Shown in pieces: positions 35,841 to 45,788 of a DNA stretch of 64,000 nt. The notes beneath the pieces were generated by a model, which was not told the DNA's origin, ran no database searches, and was given only the letters and a program-made list of their open reading frames with translations. How positions within the stretch are numbered: position 1 is the first letter of the stretch; every line of letters begins with the position of its first letter. Both the position numbers and the translations under genes were made by a program. Source of the DNA: Pedobacter gandavensis (GTDB taxonomy: Bacteria > Bacteroidota > Bacteroidia > Sphingobacteriales > Sphingobacteriaceae); the NCBI RefSeq assembly GCF_014172405.1, contig NZ_WNXC01000001.1, positions 1,612,001 through 1,676,000 on the forward strand. The letters are read 5' to 3'.

Positions 35841-37280
35841 TTACGCTTTTTCCGGTAGCAATTCCGGTTTCAGCTCCTTTGGAAGTCTATACAGAAAAAA
35901 CAACACAGCCCCCAAGGCCAGGATATTTACCCCGGTTGCACCGATATACGCATTGACAAAAGCCGCTTTGTTCGTTTGTTCTTCCAGGAAAGAAAAGAAA
36001 ACACCACCGGTTATCCCAATTCCCAAAGCAATTGCAGCTTGTTGCACCGTTGAATATAAGCCCGAGGCAGATCCTGCTAAATCTCCAGGAATCCGTTGTA
36101 AGGCCAAGGACATAATAGAGGGCAATACCGAACCGCAGCCAACACCATACATCAGCAATAGTGGATAAGATAAATACCAATCCAAACCGGAGACACTAAA
36201 CAAGATACCATGTAAAACCAAAGACCCCATCATCAACAACACCGCCAGCTGGATGATTTTCCTGCCATACTTCCCGATCAAATGAACAGAAATTACAGCC
36301 CCCAAAACATAACCTATCCCTTGAAAAACAAACAGTAATCCCGTTTCAGAGGAACTGACATTTAAGCCATCCTGCAACAACAATCCCGTAATTAAAAAGT
36401 AAGAATCCTGAGCGATGAAATAGAATAGCGCGATAAAAAGGCCCATCTTAAAATCCGGATAACGAAACAAATAAACATTAATCAAGGTGCTCAAACCTCT
36501 TTTCATTTTAGCCTGTTGATGTTTCACAAAGCCGTACAACAATAGGAAAGACGAGACCAACAGTCCGACACTCCATAAAGGCCAACCTAATTCTCTTCCC
36601 CTGATCAGTGGATACACCAGAAATAAAAGCGCCAGGCTCAGCAATGCGACACCGGAAAAGTCAAACTTACCAGTCGGCGCGACCTTGCTTTCCTTTAAAT
36701 ACAGATATGCCGTAGTCGCCGCAGCAATTCCCAATGGAATATTGATTAAGAAAATCAGTCGCCAGCCATCCATATGCGCAAACAACACATTTGAAAAATG
36801 GACCTCCGGTAAAAAACCACCTAGAAACTGCCCGATCACCGATGCAATTCCGGCAACACTTCCATAAAAACCCAAGGCCTTTACTCTGGCTGCCTGATCA
36901 GGAAAAAGCAACTGAATATAAGCCAGACTTTGAGGTACCATAAATGCCGCACTTATCCCTTGTAAGGACCTTGAAATGTTAAGTTGCATGGGTGTTTGCG
37001 CAATGCCACAAAACAAAGAAGTCAGGGTAAAACAGCACATGGAGATCACATAAACCCTTTTCTTCCCATAGTAATCACCTGCTCTGGCACCGGTAATCAA
37101 AAAAACAGCATAGCCTAATAAATACCCCGCGATCACCATCTGTATATCTGCTTCTGTAGCACTGATGTCTTTTTTGATGGTAGGAAGTGCTACATTTACA
37201 ATAAAAATATCCAGGACGGATAGAAATGCTGCTGCGGAAAGAATAAATAAGGGTCCTCTGTTATCGATTTGTTTGATCAT
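35841..37280 (-). CDS. MFS drug exporter (14-TM, DHA2 type)
   Basis: The 479-residue protein has about 14 hydrophobic segments. Typical motifs are LDIFIVNVALPTIKKDISAT in TM1 (motif D1 of the DHA2 group), GARAGDYYGKKRVYV in loop 2-3 (motif A) and GIAAATTAYLYLKES near the central domain break. It probably exports lipophilic compounds by proton antiport. The gene is divergent from an HxlR regulator across 98 bp with a 24-bp operator, so expression is likely induced by toxic compounds. Confidence 0.9.
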   Translation of the reverse strand: MIKQIDNRGPLFILSAAAFLSVLDIFIVNVALPTIKKDISATEADIQMVIAGYLLGYAVFLITGARAGDYYGKKRVYVISMCCFTLTSLFCGIAQTPMQLNISRSLQGISAAFMVPQSLAYIQLLFPDQAARVKALGFYGSVAGIASVIGQFLGGFLPEVHFSNVLFAHMDGWRLIFLINIPLGIAAATTAYLYLKESKVAPTGKFDFSGVALLSLALLFLVYPLIRGRELGWPLWSVGLLVSSFLLLYGFVKHQQAKMKRGLSTLINVYLFRYPDFKMGLFIALFYFIAQDSYFLITGLLLQDGLNVSSSETGLLFVFQGIGYVLGAVISVHLIGKYGRKIIQLAVLLMMGSLVLHGILFSVSGLDWYLSYPLLLMYGVGCGSVLPSIMSLALQRIPGDLAGSASGLYSTVQQAAIALGIGITGGVFFSFLEEQTNKAAFVNAYIGATGVNILALGAVLFFLYRLPKELKPELLPEKA

Positions 37281-37334
37281 AATTTAATGGAATTGAACAA
37301 GACAACAGGCCCTGTTCACACCACAAATATTACC

Positions 37335-37358
37335 CTACTTGTAAATACCTACAAGTAG
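37335..37358. promoter_or_regulatory. HxlR operator between MFS and regulator gene
   Basis: CTACTTGTA-N6-TACAAGTAG is a perfect 9+9 inverted repeat with 6-bp spacer. A smaller palindrome, ATACT-T-AGTAT (37370-37380), overlaps the regulator's ATG. The adjacent HxlR protein is the natural ligand. Confidence 0.65.
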
Positions 37359-37378
37359 TTATTAAAACGATACTTAGT

Positions 37379-37753
37379 ATGGAAAACGATACCATTATTC
37401 ATAATCAAGGGCTTACAAAACCAGAAAAAGACGATTATTCAACAAATAACTGTGCCGTGACAAATGCCTTGAAAATTATGGGCGGTAAATGGAAGATGTT
37501 ACTGATAAAAATCATTGCTGATGATTGCGTTTCCAGGTTCGGAGAGTTGAAAAGAAAAATGGATGATATTGCGCAGACCACACTGACCATACAACTCCGG
37601 GAACTGGAGCGCGATGGGATCATTTGCAGAAAAGCATACGCGGAATCACCTCCAAGAGTAGAATATAAACTCACAGAAATTGGGATCACCTTACTCCCGG
37701 TTATTCAGGTATTAACCGATTGGAACGACAACTATTGTAGGCTCACAAAATAA
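37379..37753 (+). CDS. HxlR-family winged-helix regulator
   Basis: The 124-residue protein has the HxlR core: NNCAVTNALKIMGGKWKMLL (Cys near residue 23), ELKRKMDDIAQTTLTIQLRE and LERDGIICRKAYAESPPRVE. The N-terminal cysteine may be a redox switch. It is divergent from the MFS exporter gene and probably represses it through the 24-bp inverted repeat. Its stop is 2 bp from the end of the convergent GH3 gene. Confidence 0.88.
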   Translation: MENDTIIHNQGLTKPEKDDYSTNNCAVTNALKIMGGKWKMLLIKIIADDCVSRFGELKRKMDDIAQTTLTIQLRELERDGIICRKAYAESPPRVEYKLTEIGITLLPVIQVLTDWNDNYCRLTK

Positions 37754-37755
37754 AC

Positions 37756-40458
37756 CTATTTTACCACTGTCAAATTCTCTTTTAGTACCAGCTCTTTACT
37801 GGACGATCCAATCATTATTCTAAAATCTCCGGGTTCAATAATTGTCTTCATTTCTGCATCAAGCATCTTTAACATATCCGGTGTAATTTCAAATGAAATC
37901 CGCTTAACTTCTCCCGCTTTTAAACGAACCCTTTTAAAAGCTTTCAATTCCAAAACTGGTCTGGAAACACTACTCAGCAGATCGCGAACATACAATTGAA
38001 CCACTTCATCACCATCATACTGACCTGTATTTTGTAACGTAAAGTCTGCAGTTATGCGCTCAGCTTGGGAAATATTGCGCTTACTTAATTTCAAATCTTT
38101 ATACTCAAATGTCGTGTAGCTCAGTCCAAAACCAAAAGGAAAAAGGGCCTCCCCACTTAAGTTATTATAATCATCGCCCCTACCTGTTGGCTTATGGTTA
38201 TAGACCAGCGGCAACTGCGATTCATGAATAGGATAAGTAATCGGCAAACGTCCAGCCGGGTTGTAATCACCAAATAAAGTCTCCGCCACGGCATGGCCAC
38301 CTTCTTCGCCAGGATACCAAACGTTTAACACTGCCGCAGCACCTTTAAGCCAGGAATCCATGGTGATGGCACTGCCGCCAACCAATAAAACCACCACTGG
38401 TTTTCCGGATTTCTCCATCGCCTGAATCAGCTGTTCCTGATTTCCTGGCAAGCTCAATAAAGCACGATCTTGAAATTCCCCTTCTTTTATTCCTGCTGCA
38501 ACAACAATCACATCTGCATTTTCTGCCAATCTAATCGCCTCCGACAAGTCCTTCGCTTGCTGATCAGCTACTTCATAATTCCAAATCAATTTAATATGTG
38601 CATTCCCTTTAGGCTCTTTAAACTCCACGCGGATTTCGTACGACTTATCCTGATCAAAAGAAAAAGGAACCAGTTGTGTATGATAGGATCTTTTTTCCCA
38701 TTGATCAATCAACAACTTCCCGTCCAGATACAACCTATAACCATCATTTCCTTCCAGACCGATCTGATAAGTACCTGATTTTGGAGCTTGAATACTGCCC
38801 TTCCATCTAATGGAATATTGGTCGGTTGCCAAGTGCTTGTCCGGAGAAAAAAGCGTCCACATAAAATCTATTTGCGGATCTATTTTAGCAAGCACAGGTA
38901 CACCGCTTAAAGTAAGGTTATCGAAATATTCCCCAAAAAGCCCTTGTGCAGTACCCGCTTTTAAAAATTGCTTTGCAACAGGCACATAGGATACCGGATT
39001 TCTGCTGCTCCCCTTACTGTAGGTCACCTTAATCTTGTCGCCCGCTCTTTGCTTTAAGCCTTCCACAATATTAACCGTACCATTACCCGTTCCACTATAT
39101 CCACCTAAACGGCCCTCTATAGCATCCTCTCCAAGCACCAGGATATTGCTAATATTTTTTAGCGGTAAAACATGGTTTTCATTTTTCAGTAAAACAAAGG
39201 ACTGTAAAGCTGCCTGTTTCGCAATCGCTTTATGACTTTGATCAGTTAAAGCTTTCTGGGCTTCCTTTTCAGAAACATAAGGATTTTCAAAAAGCCCCAA
39301 TTCAAATTTGGCAGTCAATACTCTTGAAACTGCATCATCTATCCGTTTTTGTGGAATTGATCCATCCAGAAAAGGTGTAATAAACAATTTATAATGATCG
39401 AACTCCGTTTGAAAGATGACATCCAGGCCAGCTATTATTGCTTGTCTGGTTGCCTCATTATAATCCGCAGCAGTATAATGCAATACATTTGCACCGCCTA
39501 CCGCCCCGGCATCAGAAATCACAAAGCCTTTAAAGCCCCATTCTGTCTTTAATTTTTGAGTCAGCAAATAACTGTTGGAAGTAGCTGGTGTACCATTAAC
39601 GGTGTTGTAAGCAGTCATGAGTGAACGACTATGCCCCTGTTGTATCGCTGCCTTAAAGGGTGGAAAATAAACCTCCTCCAATAAGCGTTCGTTAAAATGA
39701 ATGGGATAACTATCACGGCCACCATCACCAACATTGGCTACAAAATGTTTAGGCGTGGTAATGATGTTCTGGCTTTCAAATGCCCTAATAAAGGCCAGGC
39801 CCATTTGAGTAGAAAGAAAAGGATCTTCTCCATAAGTTTCCTCCGTCCGACCCCAGCGCACATCTGATGCGATATTGATCACCGGTGTTAAGATATCTCT
39901 TATTCCTCTTAGTTTGGTTTCCTGAGCAATCGTGCCGGCCACCTGCCCCATCATATCGGTATTAAAACTAGCAGCAAGCGCAATAGCCTGGGGAAAAGCA
40001 GTAGCCCCTTTTCTAACAAGCCCGTGCAGCGCTTCATCAAATGCAATAATGGGAATCCCTAAACGCGTTTCTTTGATAAAATAGCGTTGTATCGCATTGA
40101 TCTTTTTAGCAAGGGTGTAGGCATTTTCCTGCGTATTGTAAGTCATCATTTGTCCTGCCCCACCGCCACCTTGAGTCACTGCGCTGACTTGCAATCCGAA
40201 AATACCGTTTTTGTAGCGGTTCTTATCTACCCCATCCAGATCTCCGGGTATCATAAAAAGCTGCCAGAATTTCTCTTCCGGAGTCATCCGGGATAATAAA
40301 TCACTGACCCTTTTTTCAATTGGAGCAGCGGGATTCTGATATAAAGGTTTAACTGTTTTTTTATGAGCTACAGCGAGTGTATCACTTGCAACTGTTACAT
40401 TAAAAATTCCAAGCAGAGCAGACAATAAAACCACTCTCATCATTATAAACTTCATCAA
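37756..40458 (-). CDS. GH3 family hydrolase with PA14 domain
   Basis: The 900-residue protein has a signal peptide and GH3 N-terminal domain: RLGIPIIAFDEALHGLVRKG, TPVINIASDVRWGRTEETYG, TPKHFVANVG and FKGFVISDAGAVG (nucleophile Asp). A PA14 carbohydrate-binding insert occupies about residues 510-645 (GSIQAPKSGTYQIGLEGNDG, YRLYLDGKLLIDQW) within the C-terminal domain, as in several beta-glucosidases and beta-xylosidases. A fibronectin III-like domain closes it. It is the last gene of a minus-strand operon with GH29 (35 bp upstream) and TlpA-like (30 bp further). Specificity is unknown. Confidence 0.92.
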   Translation of the reverse strand: MMKFIMMRVVLLSALLGIFNVTVASDTLAVAHKKTVKPLYQNPAAPIEKRVSDLLSRMTPEEKFWQLFMIPGDLDGVDKNRYKNGIFGLQVSAVTQGGGGAGQMMTYNTQENAYTLAKKINAIQRYFIKETRLGIPIIAFDEALHGLVRKGATAFPQAIALAASFNTDMMGQVAGTIAQETKLRGIRDILTPVINIASDVRWGRTEETYGEDPFLSTQMGLAFIRAFESQNIITTPKHFVANVGDGGRDSYPIHFNERLLEEVYFPPFKAAIQQGHSRSLMTAYNTVNGTPATSNSYLLTQKLKTEWGFKGFVISDAGAVGGANVLHYTAADYNEATRQAIIAGLDVIFQTEFDHYKLFITPFLDGSIPQKRIDDAVSRVLTAKFELGLFENPYVSEKEAQKALTDQSHKAIAKQAALQSFVLLKNENHVLPLKNISNILVLGEDAIEGRLGGYSGTGNGTVNIVEGLKQRAGDKIKVTYSKGSSRNPVSYVPVAKQFLKAGTAQGLFGEYFDNLTLSGVPVLAKIDPQIDFMWTLFSPDKHLATDQYSIRWKGSIQAPKSGTYQIGLEGNDGYRLYLDGKLLIDQWEKRSYHTQLVPFSFDQDKSYEIRVEFKEPKGNAHIKLIWNYEVADQQAKDLSEAIRLAENADVIVVAAGIKEGEFQDRALLSLPGNQEQLIQAMEKSGKPVVVLLVGGSAITMDSWLKGAAAVLNVWYPGEEGGHAVAETLFGDYNPAGRLPITYPIHESQLPLVYNHKPTGRGDDYNNLSGEALFPFGFGLSYTTFEYKDLKLSKRNISQAERITADFTLQNTGQYDGDEVVQLYVRDLLSSVSRPVLELKAFKRVRLKAGEVKRISFEITPDMLKMLDAEMKTIIEPGDFRIMIGSSSKELVLKENLTVVK

Positions 40459-40493
40459 TCACATTTTAAAATTTCAGGAACACAAAGAAAGCC

Positions 40494-41927
40494 TTAGTCG
40501 GCCGGACTAAATTCAAAGGACAAAGCAGGTTCATTACCTTTAAGCCCCGCAGGAAGCACTACAGTAGTTTCCCCATTTACACTAGTCCATTTTAGTTTTT
40601 TACCGTTAGAAAGCATCGTCACTACCGTACCTTTTTTCGGTGAGTTTCCAGTCCAGCTAATGGTACCGGCAGGTTTATCCCCCTCCGTTTTGCAATAAAT
40701 AGCATAACGTTTCTTTCCATCTTTACTCTGGGTAAACCAAGTTTGTCCGCTGTGGTAGTTTTTAGTGATCCGCGTGTTATAAATGGCCTTTCCATTTTTA
40801 GCAGTCCATTCTCCAATATCATTCAATTTACGAACCACTTCATCTGGCAATGTACCATCGGCTTTGGGTCCTATCCCTAAAAGCAAACTTCCGCCTTTAG
40901 CTACAATTTCTACCAACTTATGAACCACCACATTTGCAGATTTATACTGGTCGTTATTGACAAATCCCCATGCCCCACCTAAAGTCATGCAGCTTTCCCA
41001 TGGATAATTCAATTGGGTATCCGGGATTTTTTGTTCCGGTGTCTGATAGTTTTCATAAGGACCATGCACCGTTCTATCGACCATCAAAAGACCTGGCTGC
41101 GCTTTTCTTGCCATACTGGCGATCTTAGGCATGTCTATATCCTGGCTCCATTTTGGAATATTAGCACCCCAGGAAAGCACCTCTTCATTGACCGTTTCTA
41201 ATGGCCTTACCCAACCGCCATCCAGCCATAAAATATCAACGCTACCGTAATTTGTCATCAGTTCTTCCAGCTGGTTATAAGTGAATGATTTATACTTATT
41301 CCAGCGCCATGGGTTCTTTTTGATGTCATAATTGTTATTTCGATCTGCCGTAGCATATTTAGACCACCAGTAATATTGCGAATGCCAATCTGGTTTAGAA
41401 AAATAAGCACCAATCATAAAGCCCTGTTTTCTAAATGCATCAAAGACGTACTTTGCCACATCCGCTTTTGGGTTATCCGCAAAGGGACCTTTAGCAATGC
41501 TAAAATCCGATTCCTTCGTATCGAACATCGCAAAACCATCGTGGTGTTTCGTCGTAAAAACAAGGTATTTCATACCGGCATTTTTACCTGCAGCAGCCCA
41601 TTGTTCCGGATTGAAATTCACCGGGTTAAAACTTTTATTCAATCCCCAGTACCATTTTTTATAATCACCATAGGTTTTTGTACTATCTCTATCGATCCAG
41701 TCTTCAGAACAAATAGACCAGGATTCAATGATTCCTGGAACCGCATACAATCCCCAATGAACAATCATCCCAAATTTCTGATCCTGCCATTTATCCAGTT
41801 TCTGTTTTACCAGCGGATCCTTTGGCCATTCGTAAACCGTTGATTGTTGATGAACTCCATGATCTTGTGCTGTTAATTTGGTAAACGCACAAACCAGCAA
41901 CGCCGCAATTACAATTCGTTTCTTCAT
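40494..41927 (-). CDS. GH29 family alpha-L-fucosidase
   Basis: The 477-residue protein has a signal peptide (KLTAQ, about residue 21) and the GH29 barrel: QDQKFGMIVHWGLYAVPG, YLVFTTKHHDGFAMFDT (H128/H129) and the nucleophile region DILWLDGGW with D236. The C-terminal beta-sandwich follows from about residue 390. It releases L-fucose from glycan ends in the periplasm. It lies between the TlpA-like gene and GH3-PA14 in one operon. Confidence 0.93.
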   Translation of the reverse strand: MKKRIVIAALLVCAFTKLTAQDHGVHQQSTVYEWPKDPLVKQKLDKWQDQKFGMIVHWGLYAVPGIIESWSICSEDWIDRDSTKTYGDYKKWYWGLNKSFNPVNFNPEQWAAAGKNAGMKYLVFTTKHHDGFAMFDTKESDFSIAKGPFADNPKADVAKYVFDAFRKQGFMIGAYFSKPDWHSQYYWWSKYATADRNNNYDIKKNPWRWNKYKSFTYNQLEELMTNYGSVDILWLDGGWVRPLETVNEEVLSWGANIPKWSQDIDMPKIASMARKAQPGLLMVDRTVHGPYENYQTPEQKIPDTQLNYPWESCMTLGGAWGFVNNDQYKSANVVVHKLVEIVAKGGSLLLGIGPKADGTLPDEVVRKLNDIGEWTAKNGKAIYNTRITKNYHSGQTWFTQSKDGKKRYAIYCKTEGDKPAGTISWTGNSPKKGTVVTMLSNGKKLKWTSVNGETTVVLPAGLKGNEPALSFEFSPAD

Positions 41928-41957
41928 TTAACTAATATCCTTTAAAATCTTTAAATA

Positions 41958-43049
41958 CTATTTATCCAGCCGCTCCAATATTTCCATCAATGACCATAAA
42001 GCTATATTTTTCGCAATAATTTTCCCATCAGGGGCAATCAGTACATTCGCAGGCACACTTTTAATTGCATACTTTGTGATCAGCGAGTTGTCAAACCCAT
42101 TCAATTCAGATACCTGCGTCCAGAAAACCTGATCTTTTTTTATTGCCTCTAACCAGGGTTTTCTTTCTGAATCCAATGAAACTCCGAGTATGGTAAAGTT
42201 GCGATCCTTAAACCGATTGTAGAGCTTAAGTAGATATGGATTCTCCGCTCTTCGGGGCAGACACCAGGAAGCCCAAAAATCAAGCAACACGTATTTACCT
42301 CTAAAGTCAGCAAGCTTTACCAGGTGGCCATCAGTATCTGCTTGTGTAAATGCTGGCGCAGTCCCATTGACAAAAAGGCTATCTATATTATACTTGATAT
42401 ATCTACCAGCTAAATTACCTTTCGCCCTTTCATTAAGCCCCTCATACCAGGCTGCAAGTTGATCATCTGGCATATAACCTTTACAGGATTTAAGTACTTC
42501 CGAAGTCACATCAGCATCAGGATTCGATATTATCCATTTGGTATTGAAACTCATTCTTTCCTGATCATAGATTGCTTTTATGGGATCATACTCCTCCTTG
42601 GCTACTGCTTTTAACGCATCAGTAGTCGCTTCTAACCATTTGTCTTGTGCCTTGCTCGTGATTTCATAAATCGGCATCTTTTTCCAATCCGCGAACCATT
42701 GGCCCATCTGTTGAGTAGATTTACTACCACTTACCCCAGCATCCTTAAGTACCCTATCCGGTATATTGACTTTTACTGTACCTGGTTCGAGATATAAACC
42801 CAGACGCTGTTCCTTAAATGCAAGAGAAAAACTGTCTCCATTGCCAGTTGCAAATTCTACTGTAGCTTTCCCATTAATCAAACTAACTTCCCCAACTTTA
42901 TCACTCCTTCTGATTAAAGGATTATTTGGGTAGATCTGCATTTTAGTGCCGTCCTTAAATTTTGGTGCATCGATCTCCAAGCGTACTGTATTTTGTGCAA
43001 AGCAGGTGCTTTGAACCAGAAAAAAAAAGATTAGAGCCAGGAATTTCAT
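41958..43049 (-). CDS. TlpA-like protein with DUF4369-type N-terminus, missing second Cys
   Basis: The 363-residue protein has a signal peptide (about 1-19), an N-terminal DUF4369-like beta domain (about 20-100) and a C-terminal thioredoxin domain (about 228-363). The redox motif of the family, WCxPC, reads SWCLPRRAENP: C263 is present, but the resolving Cys is replaced by R266. The codon is CGA and the frame is open. The protein may be a mixed-disulfide trap, a non-redox scaffold, or simply decaying. It heads the GH29/GH3 operon, and similar genes often accompany glycan-utilisation genes. Confidence 0.82.
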   Translation of the reverse strand: MKFLALIFFFLVQSTCFAQNTVRLEIDAPKFKDGTKMQIYPNNPLIRRSDKVGEVSLINGKATVEFATGNGDSFSLAFKEQRLGLYLEPGTVKVNIPDRVLKDAGVSGSKSTQQMGQWFADWKKMPIYEITSKAQDKWLEATTDALKAVAKEEYDPIKAIYDQERMSFNTKWIISNPDADVTSEVLKSCKGYMPDDQLAAWYEGLNERAKGNLAGRYIKYNIDSLFVNGTAPAFTQADTDGHLVKLADFRGKYVLLDFWASWCLPRRAENPYLLKLYNRFKDRNFTILGVSLDSERKPWLEAIKKDQVFWTQVSELNGFDNSLITKYAIKSVPANVLIAPDGKIIAKNIALWSLMEILERLDK

Positions 43050-43284
43050 AAGCGATAATTTTCGCCTTAAAATACATTTAATAACCTAATTTTCTAATAA
43101 GAATCACAATTTTCCAAAACAATAACCAGAAGGAACAGAAATAATGAAGCTCCAGCACCAGGAAAGAAAGGGCAAAAGCCATCCAGCAGACCTGGTAGGT
43201 AAAATTAACCTCACATCAATAAGAATTTTAAAAGGAATGTTTAGTTTAGGCTGATCAATCTTTTTATTACTACACACACAAAAA

Positions 43285-45723
43285 ATGGAAAGCAGAAGAG
43301 ATTTCATTAAAAAAGCCAGCTTACTGACCGGCGCACTGGGTATTGCAGGCATATTACCCGCCTCGATACAAAGAGCAATGGCCATCAACCCGACCTTGGG
43401 AAGCACGTATTTAGATGCAGAACATGTCGTATTTCTAATGCAAGAGAACAGGTCTTTTGACCATGCCTTCGGTACACTTAAAGGGGTGAGAGGATTTAAC
43501 AATCCCAGAGCCATCACCCTACCCAATCAATACCCGGTATGGCTGCAAAGCAACAAAAAGGGAGAAACTTATGCCCCTTTCCGCTTAAATATTAAAGACA
43601 CGAAAGCAACCTGGATGAGTGCCCTACCCCATTCCTGGGAAAATCAGGTGGATGCCCGCAACAATGGCCGCTATGACGGCTGGTTAGAAGCGAAAAGATC
43701 CGGCAATAAAGAATATGCGGATATGCCCTTAACCATGGGTTATTACAACCGCGAAGACATTCCTTTTTATTACTCTTTGGCGGATGCTTTTACCGTTTGC
43801 GACCATAACTTTTGCTCTATTTTAACAGGAACAAGTCCGAACCGCTGTTTCTTTTGGACGGGCAAAATCAGGGAAGAACAAAACGCTACCTCTACAGCCC
43901 ACCATTCAAATGGTTACATTGATGGCTCAGAACGCGTATCCTGGAGCACTTTTCCAGAACGTCTGTCAAAACATGAAGTAGATTGGAAAATATATCAGAA
44001 TGAACTGAGTGTTGGTGTAGGTCTGGAGGATGAAGAAGACAGCTGGCTGTCTAACTTTACCGACAACGACATGGAGTTTTTCAAGCAATACCATGTTAAA
44101 AGACATCCGGAACATTTGGTTTACCTCCGCAAAGCGAAAGTTCAACTGGAAAATAAATTGAAAGAAAAGGCAGATCCAAAACTTCAAAAGAACCTTCAGT
44201 TTGTCACCAAAGAAATCGAATTTTTAGAACTCAATCCGCTGGAAAAACTAAGTCCAGAACAACAGGATTTACATAAAAGAGCTTTTGTCACCAATAGAAA
44301 TGACCCGGATTTCCATACCCTGGAATCCCATACCTATAACGACAATGGAACGGAAAGAACCGCACAAATCCCGAAAGGTGATGTATTACATCAATTTCGC
44401 GCAGATGTTGATGCGGGTAAACTTCCTACCGTTTCCTGGCTGGTTGCCCCTTCCAACTTCTCAGATCACCCAGGAGCCCCTTGGTATGGAGCCTGGTACT
44501 TGTCGGAAGCCATAGACATTTTAACGAAAAACCCAGAAGTATGGAAAAAAACCATCTTTATCCTTACTTACGATGAGAATGATGGGTATTTTGACCATTT
44601 ACCTCCATTTGTAGCTCCTGATCCAAAGGACCAGCGCAAAGGAAAAGTATCCAAATCATTAGACAGCAGTGCAGAATATCTTTATGTTGGCGACAACAGT
44701 AAAAGAGAAAGTCCAATCGGATTAGGTTTCCGTGTGCCGATGGTAGTGGTTTCTCCATGGTCACGAGGTGGATATGTGAACTCACAAACTTTCGACCATA
44801 CCTCTTCGATCCAGTTTCTGGAACATTTCCTTTCTCATAAAACCGGGCAGAAAATCCATGAAGACAACATCAGCTCCTGGAGAAGAAGCCTTTGTGGCGA
44901 CTTAACCTCTGTTTTCAGACCTTACAACGGTGAAAATATTCCATTGCCAAAAGCAGTTGAAAGAATGCCTTTCCTAGAAAGCATTCACAAAGCTAAGTTT
45001 GCAAAACTACCTGACAACTTCAAAAACCTGGATAAAGCAGCCATTGCAGGTATCCTAAAAAACCCGAAAGGCAATCCGAATTTACCGAAACAAGAACCAG
45101 GTATCAAACCGGCAAATGCCATCCCTTATGAGCTTTATGCGCATGCCGCTTTAGATCCAACCAACAAACAACTGAAGATCGATTTTACTGCCGGCAAGAA
45201 GTTCTTTGGCAATAAAGCAAAAGGCGTTGGTTTTATCGTTTATGCAGGGGATAAAAACTGGGATTTCACAGTCGACGCCGGTGATACGATCGATTACCAA
45301 TGGCCAATAGCAGATTTCGATAAGGAAGCCTATGATTTAAAAGTCTACAGCGCCAATGGTTTTTACCGCCGATATAAAGGGAATGCCAATGACCCTGAAA
45401 TCGAAATCGCGTTAAGGTATCAGGCAGAAAAAGATGGCAGCAAACCCAATGGGAATGTGCTGTTACACATCAGAAGACTGGCCAAAGGAAATCCGATCAA
45501 AATAACCGTCAAAGACAACAGTTATAAGAAACCAGCGGTCTATGCGGTTTTAAATAAGGGTCAGGAAGAAATATTTATTCCAATTGACCTCAAAGCAAGT
45601 CACAGTTGGTATGATTTCACCGTATCCACAGATAAAAACCAAGTGTATAGCCAGCAATTTGCCGGACATGCGGAACATACAAAAGACAGTTTTACAGATC
45701 CTTTAATGGGGAATTTGGTATAA
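43285..45723 (+). CDS. Phosphocholine-specific phospholipase C
   Basis: The 812-residue exported protein begins with a twin-arginine signal (SRRDFIKKASLL, RR at 4-5). The catalytic domain belongs to the phosphoesterase family: VVFLMQENRSFDHAFGTLKG, FCSILTGTSPNRCFFWTG, WLVAPSNFSDHP and ILTYDENDGYFDHLPPF with metal-binding residues. Two C-terminal DUF756-type domains follow (about 620-800). Homologues are the PlcN/PlcH proteins that release phosphocholine from phosphatidylcholine or sphingomyelin. Export by Tat suggests folding with its metal in the cytoplasm. It stands between operons on the other strand. Confidence 0.9.
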   Translation: MESRRDFIKKASLLTGALGIAGILPASIQRAMAINPTLGSTYLDAEHVVFLMQENRSFDHAFGTLKGVRGFNNPRAITLPNQYPVWLQSNKKGETYAPFRLNIKDTKATWMSALPHSWENQVDARNNGRYDGWLEAKRSGNKEYADMPLTMGYYNREDIPFYYSLADAFTVCDHNFCSILTGTSPNRCFFWTGKIREEQNATSTAHHSNGYIDGSERVSWSTFPERLSKHEVDWKIYQNELSVGVGLEDEEDSWLSNFTDNDMEFFKQYHVKRHPEHLVYLRKAKVQLENKLKEKADPKLQKNLQFVTKEIEFLELNPLEKLSPEQQDLHKRAFVTNRNDPDFHTLESHTYNDNGTERTAQIPKGDVLHQFRADVDAGKLPTVSWLVAPSNFSDHPGAPWYGAWYLSEAIDILTKNPEVWKKTIFILTYDENDGYFDHLPPFVAPDPKDQRKGKVSKSLDSSAEYLYVGDNSKRESPIGLGFRVPMVVVSPWSRGGYVNSQTFDHTSSIQFLEHFLSHKTGQKIHEDNISSWRRSLCGDLTSVFRPYNGENIPLPKAVERMPFLESIHKAKFAKLPDNFKNLDKAAIAGILKNPKGNPNLPKQEPGIKPANAIPYELYAHAALDPTNKQLKIDFTAGKKFFGNKAKGVGFIVYAGDKNWDFTVDAGDTIDYQWPIADFDKEAYDLKVYSANGFYRRYKGNANDPEIEIALRYQAEKDGSKPNGNVLLHIRRLAKGNPIKITVKDNSYKKPAVYAVLNKGQEEIFIPIDLKASHSWYDFTVSTDKNQVYSQQFAGHAEHTKDSFTDPLMGNLV

Positions 45724-45736
45724 CTAAATGCAACAA

Positions 45737-45771
45737 AACAGCCCTTAAATCAATAGATTTAAGGGCTGTTT
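45737..45771. terminator. Bidirectional terminator, PLC/GH88
   Basis: AACAGCCCTTAAATC pairs with GATTTAAGGGCTGTT around AATA, between the convergent ends of the PLC and GH88 genes. T-rich sequence follows on the plus side. Confidence 0.85.
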
Positions 45772-45788
45772 CAATTTTAATAGTACTA

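Noticed and set aside
29347..45771. Similar CCCTTAAATC hairpins at 29.3 and 45.7 kb as a mobile repeat
   Set aside because: Both are ordinary terminators after plus-strand genes; similarity is limited to the stem.
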